Source: Chroococcidiopsis thermalis PCC 7203 (GTDB taxonomy: Bacteria > Cyanobacteriota > Cyanobacteriia > Cyanobacteriales > Chroococcidiopsidaceae). From it: a DNA stretch of 64,000 bases. The notes under the pieces are model-generated. The model made no database searches. It had not been told where the DNA came from and worked only from the letters and a program-made list of their open reading frames with translations. Of this stretch, positions 8,704-17,859 are shown in pieces; position 1 is the first letter of the stretch, and each line of letters begins with the position of its first letter. The translations under genes were made by a program, and so were the position numbers. Location: NCBI RefSeq assembly GCF_000317125.1, contig NC_019695.1, forward strand, positions 5,010,336-5,074,335. Reading direction: 5' to 3'.

Positions 8704-8827
8704 AAAGTCAAAAGTCAAAAGTCAGAAGTCAAAATTTGCCTCTCGCCACTTTCGATCTCGCACCACACCGCACCGCAACACACAACGCAACTACCAACTA
8801 CCAACTACCAACTACCAATTACCAATT
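8704..8827. repeat. AAAAGTC, CACCGCA and CCAACTA heptamer arrays
   Basis: The whole gap between the convergent LCP and hybrid kinase genes is built from 7-mers: AAAAGTC (x3), CACCACACCGCACCGCA and CAACTAC (x4-5). The last unit runs up to the kinase stop codon. Confidence 0.85.
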
Positions 8828-10975
8828 ATTAAATGTCTTACCCATCTCTTGAATTAAATCTGTAACCACGGCAATCAGCGTGTCTGGATCGATGGGTTTA
8901 GGTAAATGACGTTGAAAGCCAGCCGCGATCGCCTGAGTTCGATCCTCAAGTCTGGCAAATCCTGTCATTGCGATCGCCGGAATCTGCCGATGTGCTGTTG
9001 TTTTCGTTCTGAGCTGACGGATCAATGCATATCCATCTTCTCCCGGCATTCCTATGTCACTGACTAGCAAATCTGGCTGGAAAGCTTCTAGGGCTTGCAA
9101 AGCTGCTTGTACTGAGCCAGCAGTATACGTCTTTGCACCTCTCGTTTGCAAAATCATTGCAATCACTTCACAGCTATCTGGTTCGTCATCGACGACCAAC
9201 ACGCGCAAGTTGTTGAGTGGTAATGGAGTGAGGGGTAAGGGGTGTGGGAAGAATTCGGAATTCGGAATTTGGAATTCGGAATTAAGCGTGACTTGTAACT
9301 TGTGACTTGTGACTTGATAGCTGCTCCTCTGCTCCTCTGCTTGCTTATTCCCCAACTCCCGACTTTCCATCCCCATCAAAGGCAATAATACTGTAAACGT
9401 GGCTCCCTGTCCTTCTCCCAGGCTCTCGACGGCTACCGAGCCACCGTGCATTTCCACTAGATAGCGCACGATCGCCAAGCCAAGTCCTAGCCCCTTGTAG
9501 TTGCGGGTAGTCGAAGCATCCGCTTGCCGAAATAACTCGAATACATATGGTAAAAACTCAGGCTCGATACCTTTACCAGTGTCGCTAACTGTAATTTGAG
9601 CGTAAGTTGGATTGGTGGTGAGTGGGGGTAAGCCGTTCGCCCGTACAAGAAAGTCAGGGGACGCTGTACCTCCTGCGGTTGACTTCTCGCTCTCTGGAGC
9701 TACTGATAAACGCACTTCAACCCGCCCACCAAATGGGGTGAATTTAATCGCATTTGTGAGTAAATTCCAGACAACTTGTTGTAACCGATTGGGATCGCCA
9801 TAAACAAATCCTGGATCGCAATCGAGGAAGATCTGTAAATCGATTGATTTGGCTTGAGCGCTCAACTCAACTGTTTCGATCGCGGCTTGAATTGGGGTAG
9901 CTAAATTGAGTGGAATAAACTGTAACTTCAATTTACCCTGAACGATGCGAGACACGTCGAGCAGGTCTTCAATCAATTGAGTTTGTACTTGAGCGTTGCG
10001 CAAGATCGTACTAATTGCCCGCTGTAGTGTTGTTTCATCTCGTCGTCCCGATTCGAGAATTGTCGCCCAACCTAAGATTGCATTCAGTGGCGATCGCAAT
10101 TCATGCGAAAGCATTGCTAAAAACTCGTCTTTAATCCGGTTAGCAGATTCAGCAGCGTTACGGGCAACTTGCTCTAACTCGAATAGCCGCGCTTGTTCTT
10201 GTTCGAGTTGTTTGCGTTGCGTGATCTCCCAGGCAATGCCAAACAATCCTACTGGGTTTCCCGAGCGATCGTAAATTGCCCGTCCTTTATCTAAAACCCA
10301 TGCAATTGAGCCATCTGGTTTGAGAATGCGAAATTCGCAGCTATAGGTTCCTATTTTCAAGGCAGTTTGAATCTCAGTTTGAAATAGCTCTCGATCGTCG
10401 GGATGAACGAGATTCAACACTTGCTCGAATGTCCCCACGATCTCGCCATCACCAATTCCCGATATGTTACCCGCATTCTCCAAACGGCGAACTTCTCCGG
10501 TTTGCAAATTCCAAGTATAAGCAGTAAGGTCGGCTGCTTCAAGCGCAAATCGTAAATTCGCTTCTGAAAGCTGCATTTGCTCGATCGCTTTGGCGCGTTC
10601 CTGCCGCAGGTTTTGCTTTTCTAGAGCTTCGCGCACGGCGAGCGCGAGGCGATAAGGTTTTCCCTTACGGACGTAATCTGTCGCTCCCCGCTTCATGGCT
10701 GTCACGGCAACTTCTTCCGTACCGCTATCCGTAAACAAAATCACCGGACAATCGGGATACTTAGTTTTGACTGCATCTAAAATAGCTAGTCCATCGCTCC
10801 AATGCAATTGATGATCTGTGATGACGAGATCGAATCCGCCTGCTGCTAAAGCGCGTTCAAACTCAGCCGCATCGATCGCCGTTTGAATTTCTATTTCAGC
10901 AAACTCGCGTTGAAGTTCGCGACTTTCGAGCTTGCGATCGCTGGGATTATCGTCTATCAACAGAATACGTAACAT
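8819..10975 (-). CDS. Hybrid sensor histidine kinase (REC-PAS-HisKA-HATPase-REC)
   Basis: A 718-residue soluble hybrid kinase. Domains: N-terminal receiver (1-125; acidic pair 8-9, phospho-acceptor Asp54 in VITDHQL, Lys in YVRKGKP), a PAS fold with PAC (about 140-255; CEFRILKPDGSIAWVLDKGRAIYD), HisKA (phospho-His in LAMLSHELRSPLNAILGW), HATPase_c (N box LLTNAIKF, G boxes DTGKGI and GLGLGLAIV) and a C-terminal receiver (about 587-705; VVDDEPDS, SDIGMPGEDG). No membrane segment is present. The linker before the last receiver (about residues 545-585) is encoded by heptamer repeats, which is odd. The adjacent kinase at 11.3 kb is divergent from it. Confidence 0.95.
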   Translation of the reverse strand: MLRILLIDDNPSDRKLESRELQREFAEIEIQTAIDAAEFERALAAGGFDLVITDHQLHWSDGLAILDAVKTKYPDCPVILFTDSGTEEVAVTAMKRGATDYVRKGKPYRLALAVREALEKQNLRQERAKAIEQMQLSEANLRFALEAADLTAYTWNLQTGEVRRLENAGNISGIGDGEIVGTFEQVLNLVHPDDRELFQTEIQTALKIGTYSCEFRILKPDGSIAWVLDKGRAIYDRSGNPVGLFGIAWEITQRKQLEQEQARLFELEQVARNAAESANRIKDEFLAMLSHELRSPLNAILGWATILESGRRDETTLQRAISTILRNAQVQTQLIEDLLDVSRIVQGKLKLQFIPLNLATPIQAAIETVELSAQAKSIDLQIFLDCDPGFVYGDPNRLQQVVWNLLTNAIKFTPFGGRVEVRLSVAPESEKSTAGGTASPDFLVRANGLPPLTTNPTYAQITVSDTGKGIEPEFLPYVFELFRQADASTTRNYKGLGLGLAIVRYLVEMHGGSVAVESLGEGQGATFTVLLPLMGMESRELGNKQAEEQRSSYQVTSHKLQVTLNSEFQIPNSEFFPHPLPLTPLPLNNLRVLVVDDEPDSCEVIAMILQTRGAKTYTAGSVQAALQALEAFQPDLLVSDIGMPGEDGYALIRQLRTKTTAHRQIPAIAMTGFARLEDRTQAIAAGFQRHLPKPIDPDTLIAVVTDLIQEMGKTFNNW
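9220..9341. repeat. AATTCGG and ACTTGTG heptamer arrays inside a coding region
   Basis: On the plus strand this reads GAATTCG units (9251-9283) and then ACTTGTG units (9290-9316), flanked by GTGAGGGGTAAGG and GCTCCTCT repeats. It lies in frame within the hybrid kinase gene and encodes the HATPase-to-receiver linker. The same AATTCCG unit recurs at 49112-49144. Confidence 0.88.
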
Positions 10976-11336
10976 TCGATTTTTTATTTTTTTCCTTTAG
11001 CATTTTTAGTAATATGGCATTATCCAAATCTTATTAAAAGAAGATTAATTTAAGGTATGTCGTTAAGAAAGTTTTAGCAATCGATTGTCCGCAACAAATT
11101 ATACAATTTTTAGCAATTGGTAGTGCTCTTTTAATAATTCCGCTTGCATTATATCGCAAGAAAATAATAACATCGGCTTATTATTAAAAAACTGAAAAAG
11201 AACTAAAAAAGTAGCAATAACTCGTCTATATACTATCGCAATGCAATTTTGGGATGCGACGGGGCAAGAAAGCTAAAATCGGTCTAAATCAACATAAAAT
11301 CACTCACTAAAATAGTTTGGACTAGAAAATACGCCG
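10976..11336. other. AT-rich divergent promoter region, no gene
   Basis: This 361-bp gap lies between the divergent hybrid kinase and Cache-kinase genes. It is AT-rich with many A and T runs, and I find no coding frame, RNA gene or clear operator. The promoters of both kinases must lie here. Confidence 0.6.
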
Positions 11337-13343
11337 ATGGCATTTCATCAAGTTTTGGCTTCAGAAAAACTGCTCGATCGCGTTGCTAAGCGGTTCGATC
11401 CGCGTCAAAGCTTGAGGGCGCGGCTAGGCTTAACAATATGTAGTATTGCGCTAGTCATGGCAATCATGGCGAGTATTACGGTCAGTGCCACGGCGAGCGA
11501 TCGCGTCAAAACTGATGCTGGCATTGCGTTAGAGCAGTTAGCATACCAAGTATCTGACAAACTCGATCGCGGTATGTTCGAGCGCTATCGCGAGATCCAA
11601 AACCTGACAGAGCTAGATTTACTCAGCAATCCCAATTCTCCTCGATCCCAAAAGCGATCGCTGCTCGACAGGCTACAAAGCACTTATCCCACTTATAGCT
11701 GGATTGGCTTGACAGATGCCACAGGTAAGGTTCTCGTCAGTACGGGTAAACTGTTAGAAAATCTCAGCGTCGCTCGACGACCGTGGTTTCAAAACGCCCG
11801 TACTCAAGCAGCGGTGGGCGACGTTCACGAAGCCATGCTCTTAGCCAAGCTGCTGCCAAATCCAACCAACGAACCCTTACGATTTATTGACATCTCAGCT
11901 CCCGTGACTGACTCGGCGGGTCAGTATGCAGGTGTGCTAGGCGCTCATCTCAGTTGGACGTGGGCAAAAGAAATTCGAGACTCATTACTGCAACCGCTAC
12001 AAAATCGATCGCAGGTGGAAGTTTTTATTTTTAGTGCCTCTGGCAAAGTGCTACTCGCACCTATCGAGTTGCAAGAACGAGTTCCCTCGCTGCCTAATTT
12101 ACAGACATTGCAACAGCAAGGCAACGGCTACGCGCTCGAAACATGGTCGGATGGCGATCTCTATCTCACGGGTTTTGCCCGCAGTACAGGGTATCGCAAT
12201 TACCCAGGACTCGGTTGGACGGTTGTGGTGAGGCAACAAGCCGATCTCGCACTTGCACCCGTGCGGACATTACAACGCCAGATTTTTACTCAAGATCTGA
12301 CATTAGGGATATTATTCGCCATTGCTGGATGGTTTATCATGCGTCGCCTCACCTATCCCTTACTCGCGATCGCAACAGCAGCAGATCGTCTGCGTCAAGG
12401 GAACGCAAATACAGAACTACCTTTAATTACCAGCAGCGATGAAATTGGGCGACTATCTCGTTCGTTAAAGCATCTCGTCCGCACTTTATTCGAGCAACAG
12501 CAGCAACTCAATCTCAGTAACGAACAATTGCAAATTCAATTAACCGAACGTCAACACGCCGCCGCCGAAATTCAGCAACTCAACGCCACCTTAGAACAAA
12601 AAGTAAGCGATCGCACGGCACAACTTCAGGAGATCAATCGAGAATTAGAAGCTTTTGCTTATTCGGTTTCCCACGATTTACGCGCACCACTACGGACGAT
12701 CCGAGGATTTGCCCAAGCATTGCAAGAAGATTATAGCGATCGCCTTGATGACCTGGGTAACGAATATCTTCAGTCAATTACCGCAGACGCAGTGCAGATG
12801 GATCGGCTGATTACCGAGTTACTAGCCTACAGCCAGCTGACGCGCACGAAAATTACCTTACAACCCGTCGCATTAATGGCAACGATCGAATCTGCCTGCA
12901 AACAATTAGAAATGAATTTACAAGAAAAGCAGGCAGAAATTACAGTCACAACACCTCTACCAACCGTTTTGGCACATAGCCCCACCCTAACCCAAGCGAT
13001 CGCCAATTTGCTCAGTAATGCCCTCAAGTTTATCAAACCAGAAAGCCGTCCGCAGGTTGAAATCAAATACCAGCTCGCCCAACGCGATCGACAGCAATGG
13101 GTGCGCCTGTGGATTATCGATAACGGCATCGGAATTGCATCAAGCGATACCGAACGAATCTTCCGCATTTTCGAGCGCCTGCACGGAATTGAAACCTATC
13201 CAGGTACGGGCATCGGCTTAGCGATCGTGCGTAAAAGCATCGAACGCATGGGCGGCTGCGTCGGCGTAGAATCTCAACTAGGGCAAGGAAGCCGCTTTTG
13301 GATTGAATTACCTCTTTATGAGGGAGCAGGGAGCAGGGAGTAG
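11337..13343 (+). CDS. Membrane sensor histidine kinase (Cache-HAMP-HisKA-HATPase)
   Basis: A 668-residue membrane kinase. The first TM helix is at about 29-51, followed by an extracytoplasmic double-Cache-like sensor (about 55-315; TYSWIGLTDATGKVLVSTG, then ARRPWFQNAR), a second TM near 322-340 and a HAMP segment (RRLTYPLLAIATAADRLRQGN). A coiled coil (EQQQQLNLSNEQLQ) leads to HisKA with AYSVSHDLRAPLRTIRGF and a HATPase_c domain (LLSNALKF, IIDNGIGI, GTGIGLAIV). The HisKA type resembles the phytochrome-like group that ends without a receiver. The last residues (EGAGSRE) and the stop codon are supplied by a GGGAGCA repeat. The ligand is unknown. Confidence 0.94.
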   Translation: MAFHQVLASEKLLDRVAKRFDPRQSLRARLGLTICSIALVMAIMASITVSATASDRVKTDAGIALEQLAYQVSDKLDRGMFERYREIQNLTELDLLSNPNSPRSQKRSLLDRLQSTYPTYSWIGLTDATGKVLVSTGKLLENLSVARRPWFQNARTQAAVGDVHEAMLLAKLLPNPTNEPLRFIDISAPVTDSAGQYAGVLGAHLSWTWAKEIRDSLLQPLQNRSQVEVFIFSASGKVLLAPIELQERVPSLPNLQTLQQQGNGYALETWSDGDLYLTGFARSTGYRNYPGLGWTVVVRQQADLALAPVRTLQRQIFTQDLTLGILFAIAGWFIMRRLTYPLLAIATAADRLRQGNANTELPLITSSDEIGRLSRSLKHLVRTLFEQQQQLNLSNEQLQIQLTERQHAAAEIQQLNATLEQKVSDRTAQLQEINRELEAFAYSVSHDLRAPLRTIRGFAQALQEDYSDRLDDLGNEYLQSITADAVQMDRLITELLAYSQLTRTKITLQPVALMATIESACKQLEMNLQEKQAEITVTTPLPTVLAHSPTLTQAIANLLSNALKFIKPESRPQVEIKYQLAQRDRQQWVRLWIIDNGIGIASSDTERIFRIFERLHGIETYPGTGIGLAIVRKSIERMGGCVGVESQLGQGSRFWIELPLYEGAGSRE

Positions 13344-13452
13344 GGAGCAGGGAGACAAGGGAGAGCGGGGAGAAGATTCTTCGAGTGTCCTCCCACACTT
13401 CCCACACTTTATTTACTACCAGCCACTAGCCACCAGCCGCTAGTCACTGACC
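13318..13452. repeat. GGGAGCA heptamer array and CCACTAG-type repeats
   Basis: GGGAGCAGGGAGCAGGGAGT units begin inside the end of the Cache-kinase gene and provide its stop codon. They continue into ACTTCCCACAC and CCAGCCACTAG repeats up to the ribBA 3' end. Confidence 0.85.
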
Positions 13453-13460
13453 AATGACAA

Positions 13461-15137
13461 CTAACACCCAAAACAATAAATCTTCTGGGTTTCTAGTCGA
13501 TCGAAGATGGCAGAAGGTAAGATGTCAGTACCAATATTGTGTCGGTTTAGTTGGACTTGCAGACCCGTGAGTGGATCGTGACCGGGGGCAACGAGAAATT
13601 CTAGTCGCTGGACGTAGGGTAAGGTTGATATGCTGTCGAGAATTTGCGCGATCGCCTTTAGATAAGGATGATTTGGTTGCTGATACCAGTCTGGTGTAGC
13701 TAGTTCGGGTTGATCTAAGCCAACGTGAAATGTTAGGGAAGGTTGACCGAACAGTGCTACTGCTAACGGTCGTGCCTCTTCCTGCAATAGCAAATCATGC
13801 GTCCTGACTATGTGTCGTAGCTTTTCTAACCGTTCGTAACGTTGCGTGACGGATAAAGATTCTTCTTGCCAGTGAATTGCCACAGCAACCAAGTATGTTT
13901 GTAAGAGCATATGCCCTAGCTTGCTGGCTTTAGTGGCAAGGTAGTTAGAGTTGTAATCGTTAGCTTCAATCAGCAGCGGCACGCGATCGACGACTTCTAA
14001 ACCGTACCCCTTCAACCCAGCAATTTTGCGGGGGTTGTTGGTAATTAACCGAATTTGTTTCACGCCCAGATCGTTGAGAATTTGCGCCCCTACCCCGTAG
14101 TTGCGCAAGTCGGCGGGAAAGCCGAGGCGTTCGTTGGCTTCTACGGTGTCTAGTCCCATGTCTTGTAGGGAATACGCCTTCAATTTGTTAATTAAGCCAA
14201 TGCCTCTTCCCTCTTGACGTAGGTAAACGACAACTCCCGCGCCTGCATGTTCGATCGTTTTCAAAGCTGCTTGTAGTTGCATCCGACAGTCGCAGCGCAG
14301 CGAACCCAAAGCATCGCCCGTGAGACATTCTGAATGCATCCGCACCATCACGGGGCGATCGCGAAATTGAGCCGGATCGCCTTTAACAATTGCTACGTGT
14401 TCGGAGTTATCTACGCTGTTGCGATAAGCATAGATCTGAAATTCACCGAAGGAAGTCGGTAATTGAGCAATAGTCTCGCGAGTCACAAATCGCTCGTTTT
14501 GCAAGCGATAGCTAATCAGATCGGCAATACTAATAATTTTCAGTTGGTGATGTTTGGCGTATTCCATCAACTGATTCAACCGTGCCATTGAACCATTGGG
14601 GTTTTGAATTTCACAGATCACTCCCGCCGGATACAGCCCTGCTAATTGGGCTAAATCGATCGCTGCTTCTGTATGTCCAGCACGTTTGAGTACTCCACCC
14701 GTCCTGGCGCGAATGGGAAAAATATGACCGGGACGGCGCAGATCTGAGGGCTTCGTGGCGGGGTTAATCGCTACTTGAATCGTGCGGGCGCGATCCTCAG
14801 CAGAAATACCCGTCGTCACGCCTAAATGTGTCGCAGCATCGATACTTACTGTAAAAGCAGTTTGGTTACTGTCGGTGTTATTGGTTACCATCAACGGTAA
14901 ATCGAGTTCGTCCAAGCGCTCGCCCGTCATTGCCAAACAGATTAATCCCCTCGCCTCCACTGCCATGAAATTGATCGTGTCTGGGGTCGCAAACTGAGCG
15001 GCACAAATGAGGTCGCCCTCATTCTCGCGATTTTCGTCATCTACTACAACAATAGAGCGTCCAGCTTTAAGGTCGGCGAGAGCGGCATCGATCGAGTCAA
15101 ACACAAAAGATTGATTAGAAGCGTTCTGAGGCTGCAC
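13461..15137 (-). CDS. ribBA: Bifunctional DHBP synthase / GTP cyclohydrolase II
   Basis: This enzyme supplies both starting compounds of riboflavin synthesis. The N-terminal half is 3,4-dihydroxy-2-butanone-4-phosphate synthase (about 10-210: [43 protein letters not shown]). GTP cyclohydrolase II follows (about 215-410), with the zinc site [17 protein letters not shown] and the active-site segment [12 protein letters not shown]-terminal extension of about 130 residues (from about 425) is a feature of cyanobacterial RibBA, with unknown role. The 558-residue length fits that group. The ATG at 15137 is the only good start. No FMN riboswitch is visible upstream. Confidence 0.96.
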   Translation of the reverse strand: MQPQNASNQSFVFDSIDAALADLKAGRSIVVVDDENRENEGDLICAAQFATPDTINFMAVEARGLICLAMTGERLDELDLPLMVTNNTDSNQTAFTVSIDAATHLGVTTGISAEDRARTIQVAINPATKPSDLRRPGHIFPIRARTGGVLKRAGHTEAAIDLAQLAGLYPAGVICEIQNPNGSMARLNQLMEYAKHHQLKIISIADLISYRLQNERFVTRETIAQLPTSFGEFQIYAYRNSVDNSEHVAIVKGDPAQFRDRPVMVRMHSECLTGDALGSLRCDCRMQLQAALKTIEHAGAGVVVYLRQEGRGIGLINKLKAYSLQDMGLDTVEANERLGFPADLRNYGVGAQILNDLGVKQIRLITNNPRKIAGLKGYGLEVVDRVPLLIEANDYNSNYLATKASKLGHMLLQTYLVAVAIHWQEESLSVTQRYERLEKLRHIVRTHDLLLQEEARPLAVALFGQPSLTFHVGLDQPELATPDWYQQPNHPYLKAIAQILDSISTLPYVQRLEFLVAPGHDPLTGLQVQLNRHNIGTDILPSAIFDRLETQKIYCFGC

Positions 15138-15242
15138 AAAAATACATCACAAACAAAATCTATCTCTGATTTTAGCCGCTTTAACTGGACTAGGGATAAA
15201 AGGAGATCTAACCATTTTCAATTAAATGAGCTCCGCGATTTG

Positions 15243-15268
15243 TAGGAACGCATAGCCGTGCGCCCTTA
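15243..15268. repeat. Degenerate copy of palindrome family 2
   Basis: This 26-bp stretch (TAGGAACGC...GCGCCCTTA) aligns without gaps to the perfect palindrome at 22714-22739, with a few mismatches. It lies just downstream of the PEP-CTERM gene on the minus strand. Confidence 0.55.
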
Positions 15269-15280
15269 CTCACGTAGCTA

Positions 15281-16141
15281 TTATTTCACCCCGACTCGCC
15301 GATTCCAGGCTCGATATCCCAAGGCAAAGATACCTAAAACAGTGCCAACAGCAATCGAAGGTTCCGGTACAGCAACAGTAGATCGATTTTCCTTGACTTC
15401 TACTAAGGTTAAGTTTGTCACGCGATCGAAAGTACGAGAAAAGAGACCTTCAGTTGAAGCTGATGCAGATTCTCGATCGCCACCAAAATTTGTCGTCAAA
15501 CTAATATTACTCAGATTTAATTGAGTCCCATCACTGGAATTAAAATTGAGAAAATCGTTGTTTCCAGAAGTCACATTTCCTGAAATTGTAAATGAGTCTA
15601 GAAGCGTCCAACTATCTAAATTACTAGTATCATATAGGGCAAAAGAAACCGTACCGTCAGCGATGGCAGTTTCAGTTTGTGGATTGTCTATGGATGTTGT
15701 TAAATTTAAATCGGCATCGAAATTAAAAGAAAAAGTTCCGCCACTATTGACGCTAAAGTTACCTAAAACTCCAGCAAAACTGTCTGCCGTACCGGAGTAG
15801 TTGTTACCAGTACCATCAGCACTACTAAATGATGAGTTAAAAGCAGATGGTGGTTCCGTAATAAAGTTTGCTATTGCATCTGTACTAGCATTCACATTGC
15901 CATCTGTGGCAAAAGTATTCGTAAAAGTGTCAGTAATTACCTCGCTCTCGAAGGGGTTATGGCTAAAATTGTCAATTATAACTGTAGATTCAGAACTAGC
16001 AAAAGTGGCAGCAATACTAGGGATTGCCTCTAAAACAATTAATGGTATGGCTAATGGCAAGGCTGGTGCGAGCGATCGCACAATTCTTGAATTCAGTTTT
16101 AGTTTTGGCACGAAAATCCTCTTCACATCAATCTCACTCAA
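15281..16141 (-). CDS. PEP-CTERM sorting-domain protein
   Basis: A 286-residue secreted protein. A hydrophobic N-terminal segment (about 27-46, ending SIAATFA) looks like a signal peptide after a long basic leader. The body is rich in Ser, Thr, Asn and Asp with beta-type repeats (NFSVNSGGTFSFNFDADLNL, then FALYDTSNLDSW). The C terminus has the classic PEP-CTERM signal: VPEPS, a hydrophobic stretch (VGTVLGIFALGY) and a basic end (RAWNRRVGVK). Exosortase cuts such proteins near PEP and exports them to the surface or matrix. No exosortase gene lies in this window. Function beyond sorting is unknown. Confidence 0.88.
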   Translation of the reverse strand: MSEIDVKRIFVPKLKLNSRIVRSLAPALPLAIPLIVLEAIPSIAATFASSESTVIIDNFSHNPFESEVITDTFTNTFATDGNVNASTDAIANFITEPPSAFNSSFSSADGTGNNYSGTADSFAGVLGNFSVNSGGTFSFNFDADLNLTTSIDNPQTETAIADGTVSFALYDTSNLDSWTLLDSFTISGNVTSGNNDFLNFNSSDGTQLNLSNISLTTNFGGDRESASASTEGLFSRTFDRVTNLTLVEVKENRSTVAVPEPSIAVGTVLGIFALGYRAWNRRVGVK

Positions 16142-16480
16142 AAGGCTAGTTCTATATCCAGAGCTATTTTTCTCGCTGACAGCACACCAGTACCGATGGT
16201 TCCGTTACTGGCAGTAGTGACAGCAAACTCTATGTGATTTAGCTATTGGCAGTATAAATTATTTCGTGAAACTTACGTAATTCAATCTTGCGAATTGAGG
16301 TTTAAGGAAAATTTAATAAATGTGTCATATTGATGTCACATTTATCCATCAAACTTCATGCTACTGACCAACCTTTGCCATGCTGCATAGATAGTTAACA
16401 AAAACAGCTTGACAAAAACAGCATTACGAGTGTCAACGGTCAACAATTAAACGTTAACTCTTGAGATAGGAGTATCGAGC
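16142..16480. other. Divergent regulatory gap upstream of the RND operon
   Basis: This 339-bp gap lies between the PEP-CTERM gene and the divergent RND adaptor gene. It contains no coding frame that I trust. The main structure is the 9-bp inverted repeat listed at 16316-16345. Confidence 0.6.
16316..16345. promoter_or_regulatory. Inverted repeat, candidate operator for the RND operon
   Basis: The two 9-bp arms ATAAATGTG and CACATTTAT are perfect complements separated by a 12-bp spacer. They lie about 135 bp upstream of the adaptor start, in an AT-rich divergent promoter region. Arms and spacing resemble an operator for a dimeric regulator such as a TetR- or MarR-type repressor, but no regulator gene is adjacent. 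Inference only. Confidence 0.5.
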
Positions 16481-17809
16481 GTGCCAACCTCTGATTCCCA
16501 AGTTTCCGTTTCAAACCGAGAAGAATTGCAGACTCCGCCGCCGTCACCCCGCTCCCAGAAACGGTGGTGGCTGCTACTCATGCTTCTAGTCGGAGTTGGA
16601 GGAGTTGGACTGGGGCGGGGATTAACTCCCGCCAGCCAAGCCACTGCACCAGCGGCAGCAAAACCGCAACCACCGCGCCCCATAGAGACAATCGCTTTAA
16701 CTTCAGGCACGGCAACTCGAAGCACTAGTATGTTAGGGCAAGTCGAGGCAAGCGAGAGCGCTACAGTCCGCACCAGAACATCAGGAGTCGTGCAACAAGT
16801 GTTAGTCCAACCAGGCGATCGCATTACCCCTGGTATGGTTGTAGCCATCCTTGACGATACAGATCAGCGTTTAGCCGTAGCCGAAGCGAGAGCAAGACTG
16901 GCTCAAGCTCGGAGCGAATTAGCACGCTTAGAAGTCGGTACGCGGCAGGAAATCATCGCCCAAAGGCAAGCCGAAGTCCGAGCAGCCCAAGCGCGGGAAC
17001 AGGAAGCTCAAGACAATTCAGACCGAACCAGAAGTCTAGTTAATACTGGCGCACTCTCGCGCCGGGAATTAGTCGAAGCAGAATCGCGGACAGATGCTGC
17101 TAGAGGGGAACGAATGCAAGCCCAGGCAGAGTTAGCAGAAGCCACCGCCGGTCCCACTCGCGAAGAAATTGACGCGCAACGAGCTAATGTAGCCGCCGCC
17201 GAATCTGCATTAAACCAAGCAGAATTAGCCTTGCAACGCACGCGCATCAGGGCAGTATCAAGCGGTGTTATCCAGACACGACAAGTCAGCAGTGGCGATT
17301 TAGTAGAAAGCGGTGATGAGATTGCCACCAAGGTCAATGGCACTCAGTTAGACGTATTTCTGGAAGTGCCAGAATCACTTAGCGGAAGTGTGAGAGCGGG
17401 TATGCCCGTCGAGTTGACTGCTAGGGCGCTACCCAACTGGCGCGATCGCACTACATTAACGGGTATCGTACCATCTGCTGATACAGCTTCCCGACGGCAG
17501 CGAGTGCGGGTGAGACTATCAAATCCCCCCGCCAACCTGTTGCCAGGAATGGCAGTACAGGCACAGTTACAGTTGCCCAGCAATACCCCTAGTTTCGTCG
17601 TCCCCCGCGATGCATTGACTCGGCGGGAAAATCGCTGGCTCGTATTTACTGTTGCTGATGGCAAAGCCAGACAACTAGAAGTCGAACTCGTAGCAGACAT
17701 GGGCGAAAAAATGGCGATCGCCAACCCACAACTGAGCCAAGGACAGGCGATCGTCGTACGGGGTGGAGATGGATTACAAGATGGAGCGGTAGTAAAGGTT
17801 GACAGTTAA
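16481..17809 (+). CDS. RND efflux periplasmic adaptor (HlyD/MFP family)
   Basis: This 442-residue adaptor connects an inner-membrane RND pump to an outer-membrane channel. An N-terminal anchor helix lies at about 27-45 (WLLLMLLVGVGGVGLG). The biotinyl-lipoyl-like half motifs, the long alpha-helical hairpin rich in Ala, Arg and Gln (about 130-240), the second lipoyl half (IRAVSSGVIQTRQVSSGDLVESGDEI) and the beta-barrel and membrane-proximal domains (SGSVRAGMPVELTARALP, then PSFVVPRDALTRR) follow in the family order. The start is a GTG at 16481. The permease gene begins 50 bp downstream, so the two form one operon. Confidence 0.94.
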   Translation: MPTSDSQVSVSNREELQTPPPSPRSQKRWWLLLMLLVGVGGVGLGRGLTPASQATAPAAAKPQPPRPIETIALTSGTATRSTSMLGQVEASESATVRTRTSGVVQQVLVQPGDRITPGMVVAILDDTDQRLAVAEARARLAQARSELARLEVGTRQEIIAQRQAEVRAAQAREQEAQDNSDRTRSLVNTGALSRRELVEAESRTDAARGERMQAQAELAEATAGPTREEIDAQRANVAAAESALNQAELALQRTRIRAVSSGVIQTRQVSSGDLVESGDEIATKVNGTQLDVFLEVPESLSGSVRAGMPVELTARALPNWRDRTTLTGIVPSADTASRRQRVRVRLSNPPANLLPGMAVQAQLQLPSNTPSFVVPRDALTRRENRWLVFTVADGKARQLEVELVADMGEKMAIANPQLSQGQAIVVRGGDGLQDGAVVKVDS

Positions 17810-17814
17810 CTGCT

Positions 17815-17858
17815 ATCAACTACCAACTATCAACTACCAACTACCAACTACCAATTAC
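17815..17858. repeat. CAACTAC heptamer array in the RND operon
   Basis: About six CAACTAC/CAACTAT units fill the 50-bp gap between the adaptor and permease genes, immediately upstream of the permease ATG. The usual Shine-Dalgarno region is therefore repeat sequence, and no GGAG motif is visible. Confidence 0.85.
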
Positions 17859-17859
17859 C

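Noticed and set aside
12827-13168. 113-residue frame antisense to the Cache-kinase gene
   Set aside because: It lies wholly inside a strong kinase gene and shows no protein pattern of its own.
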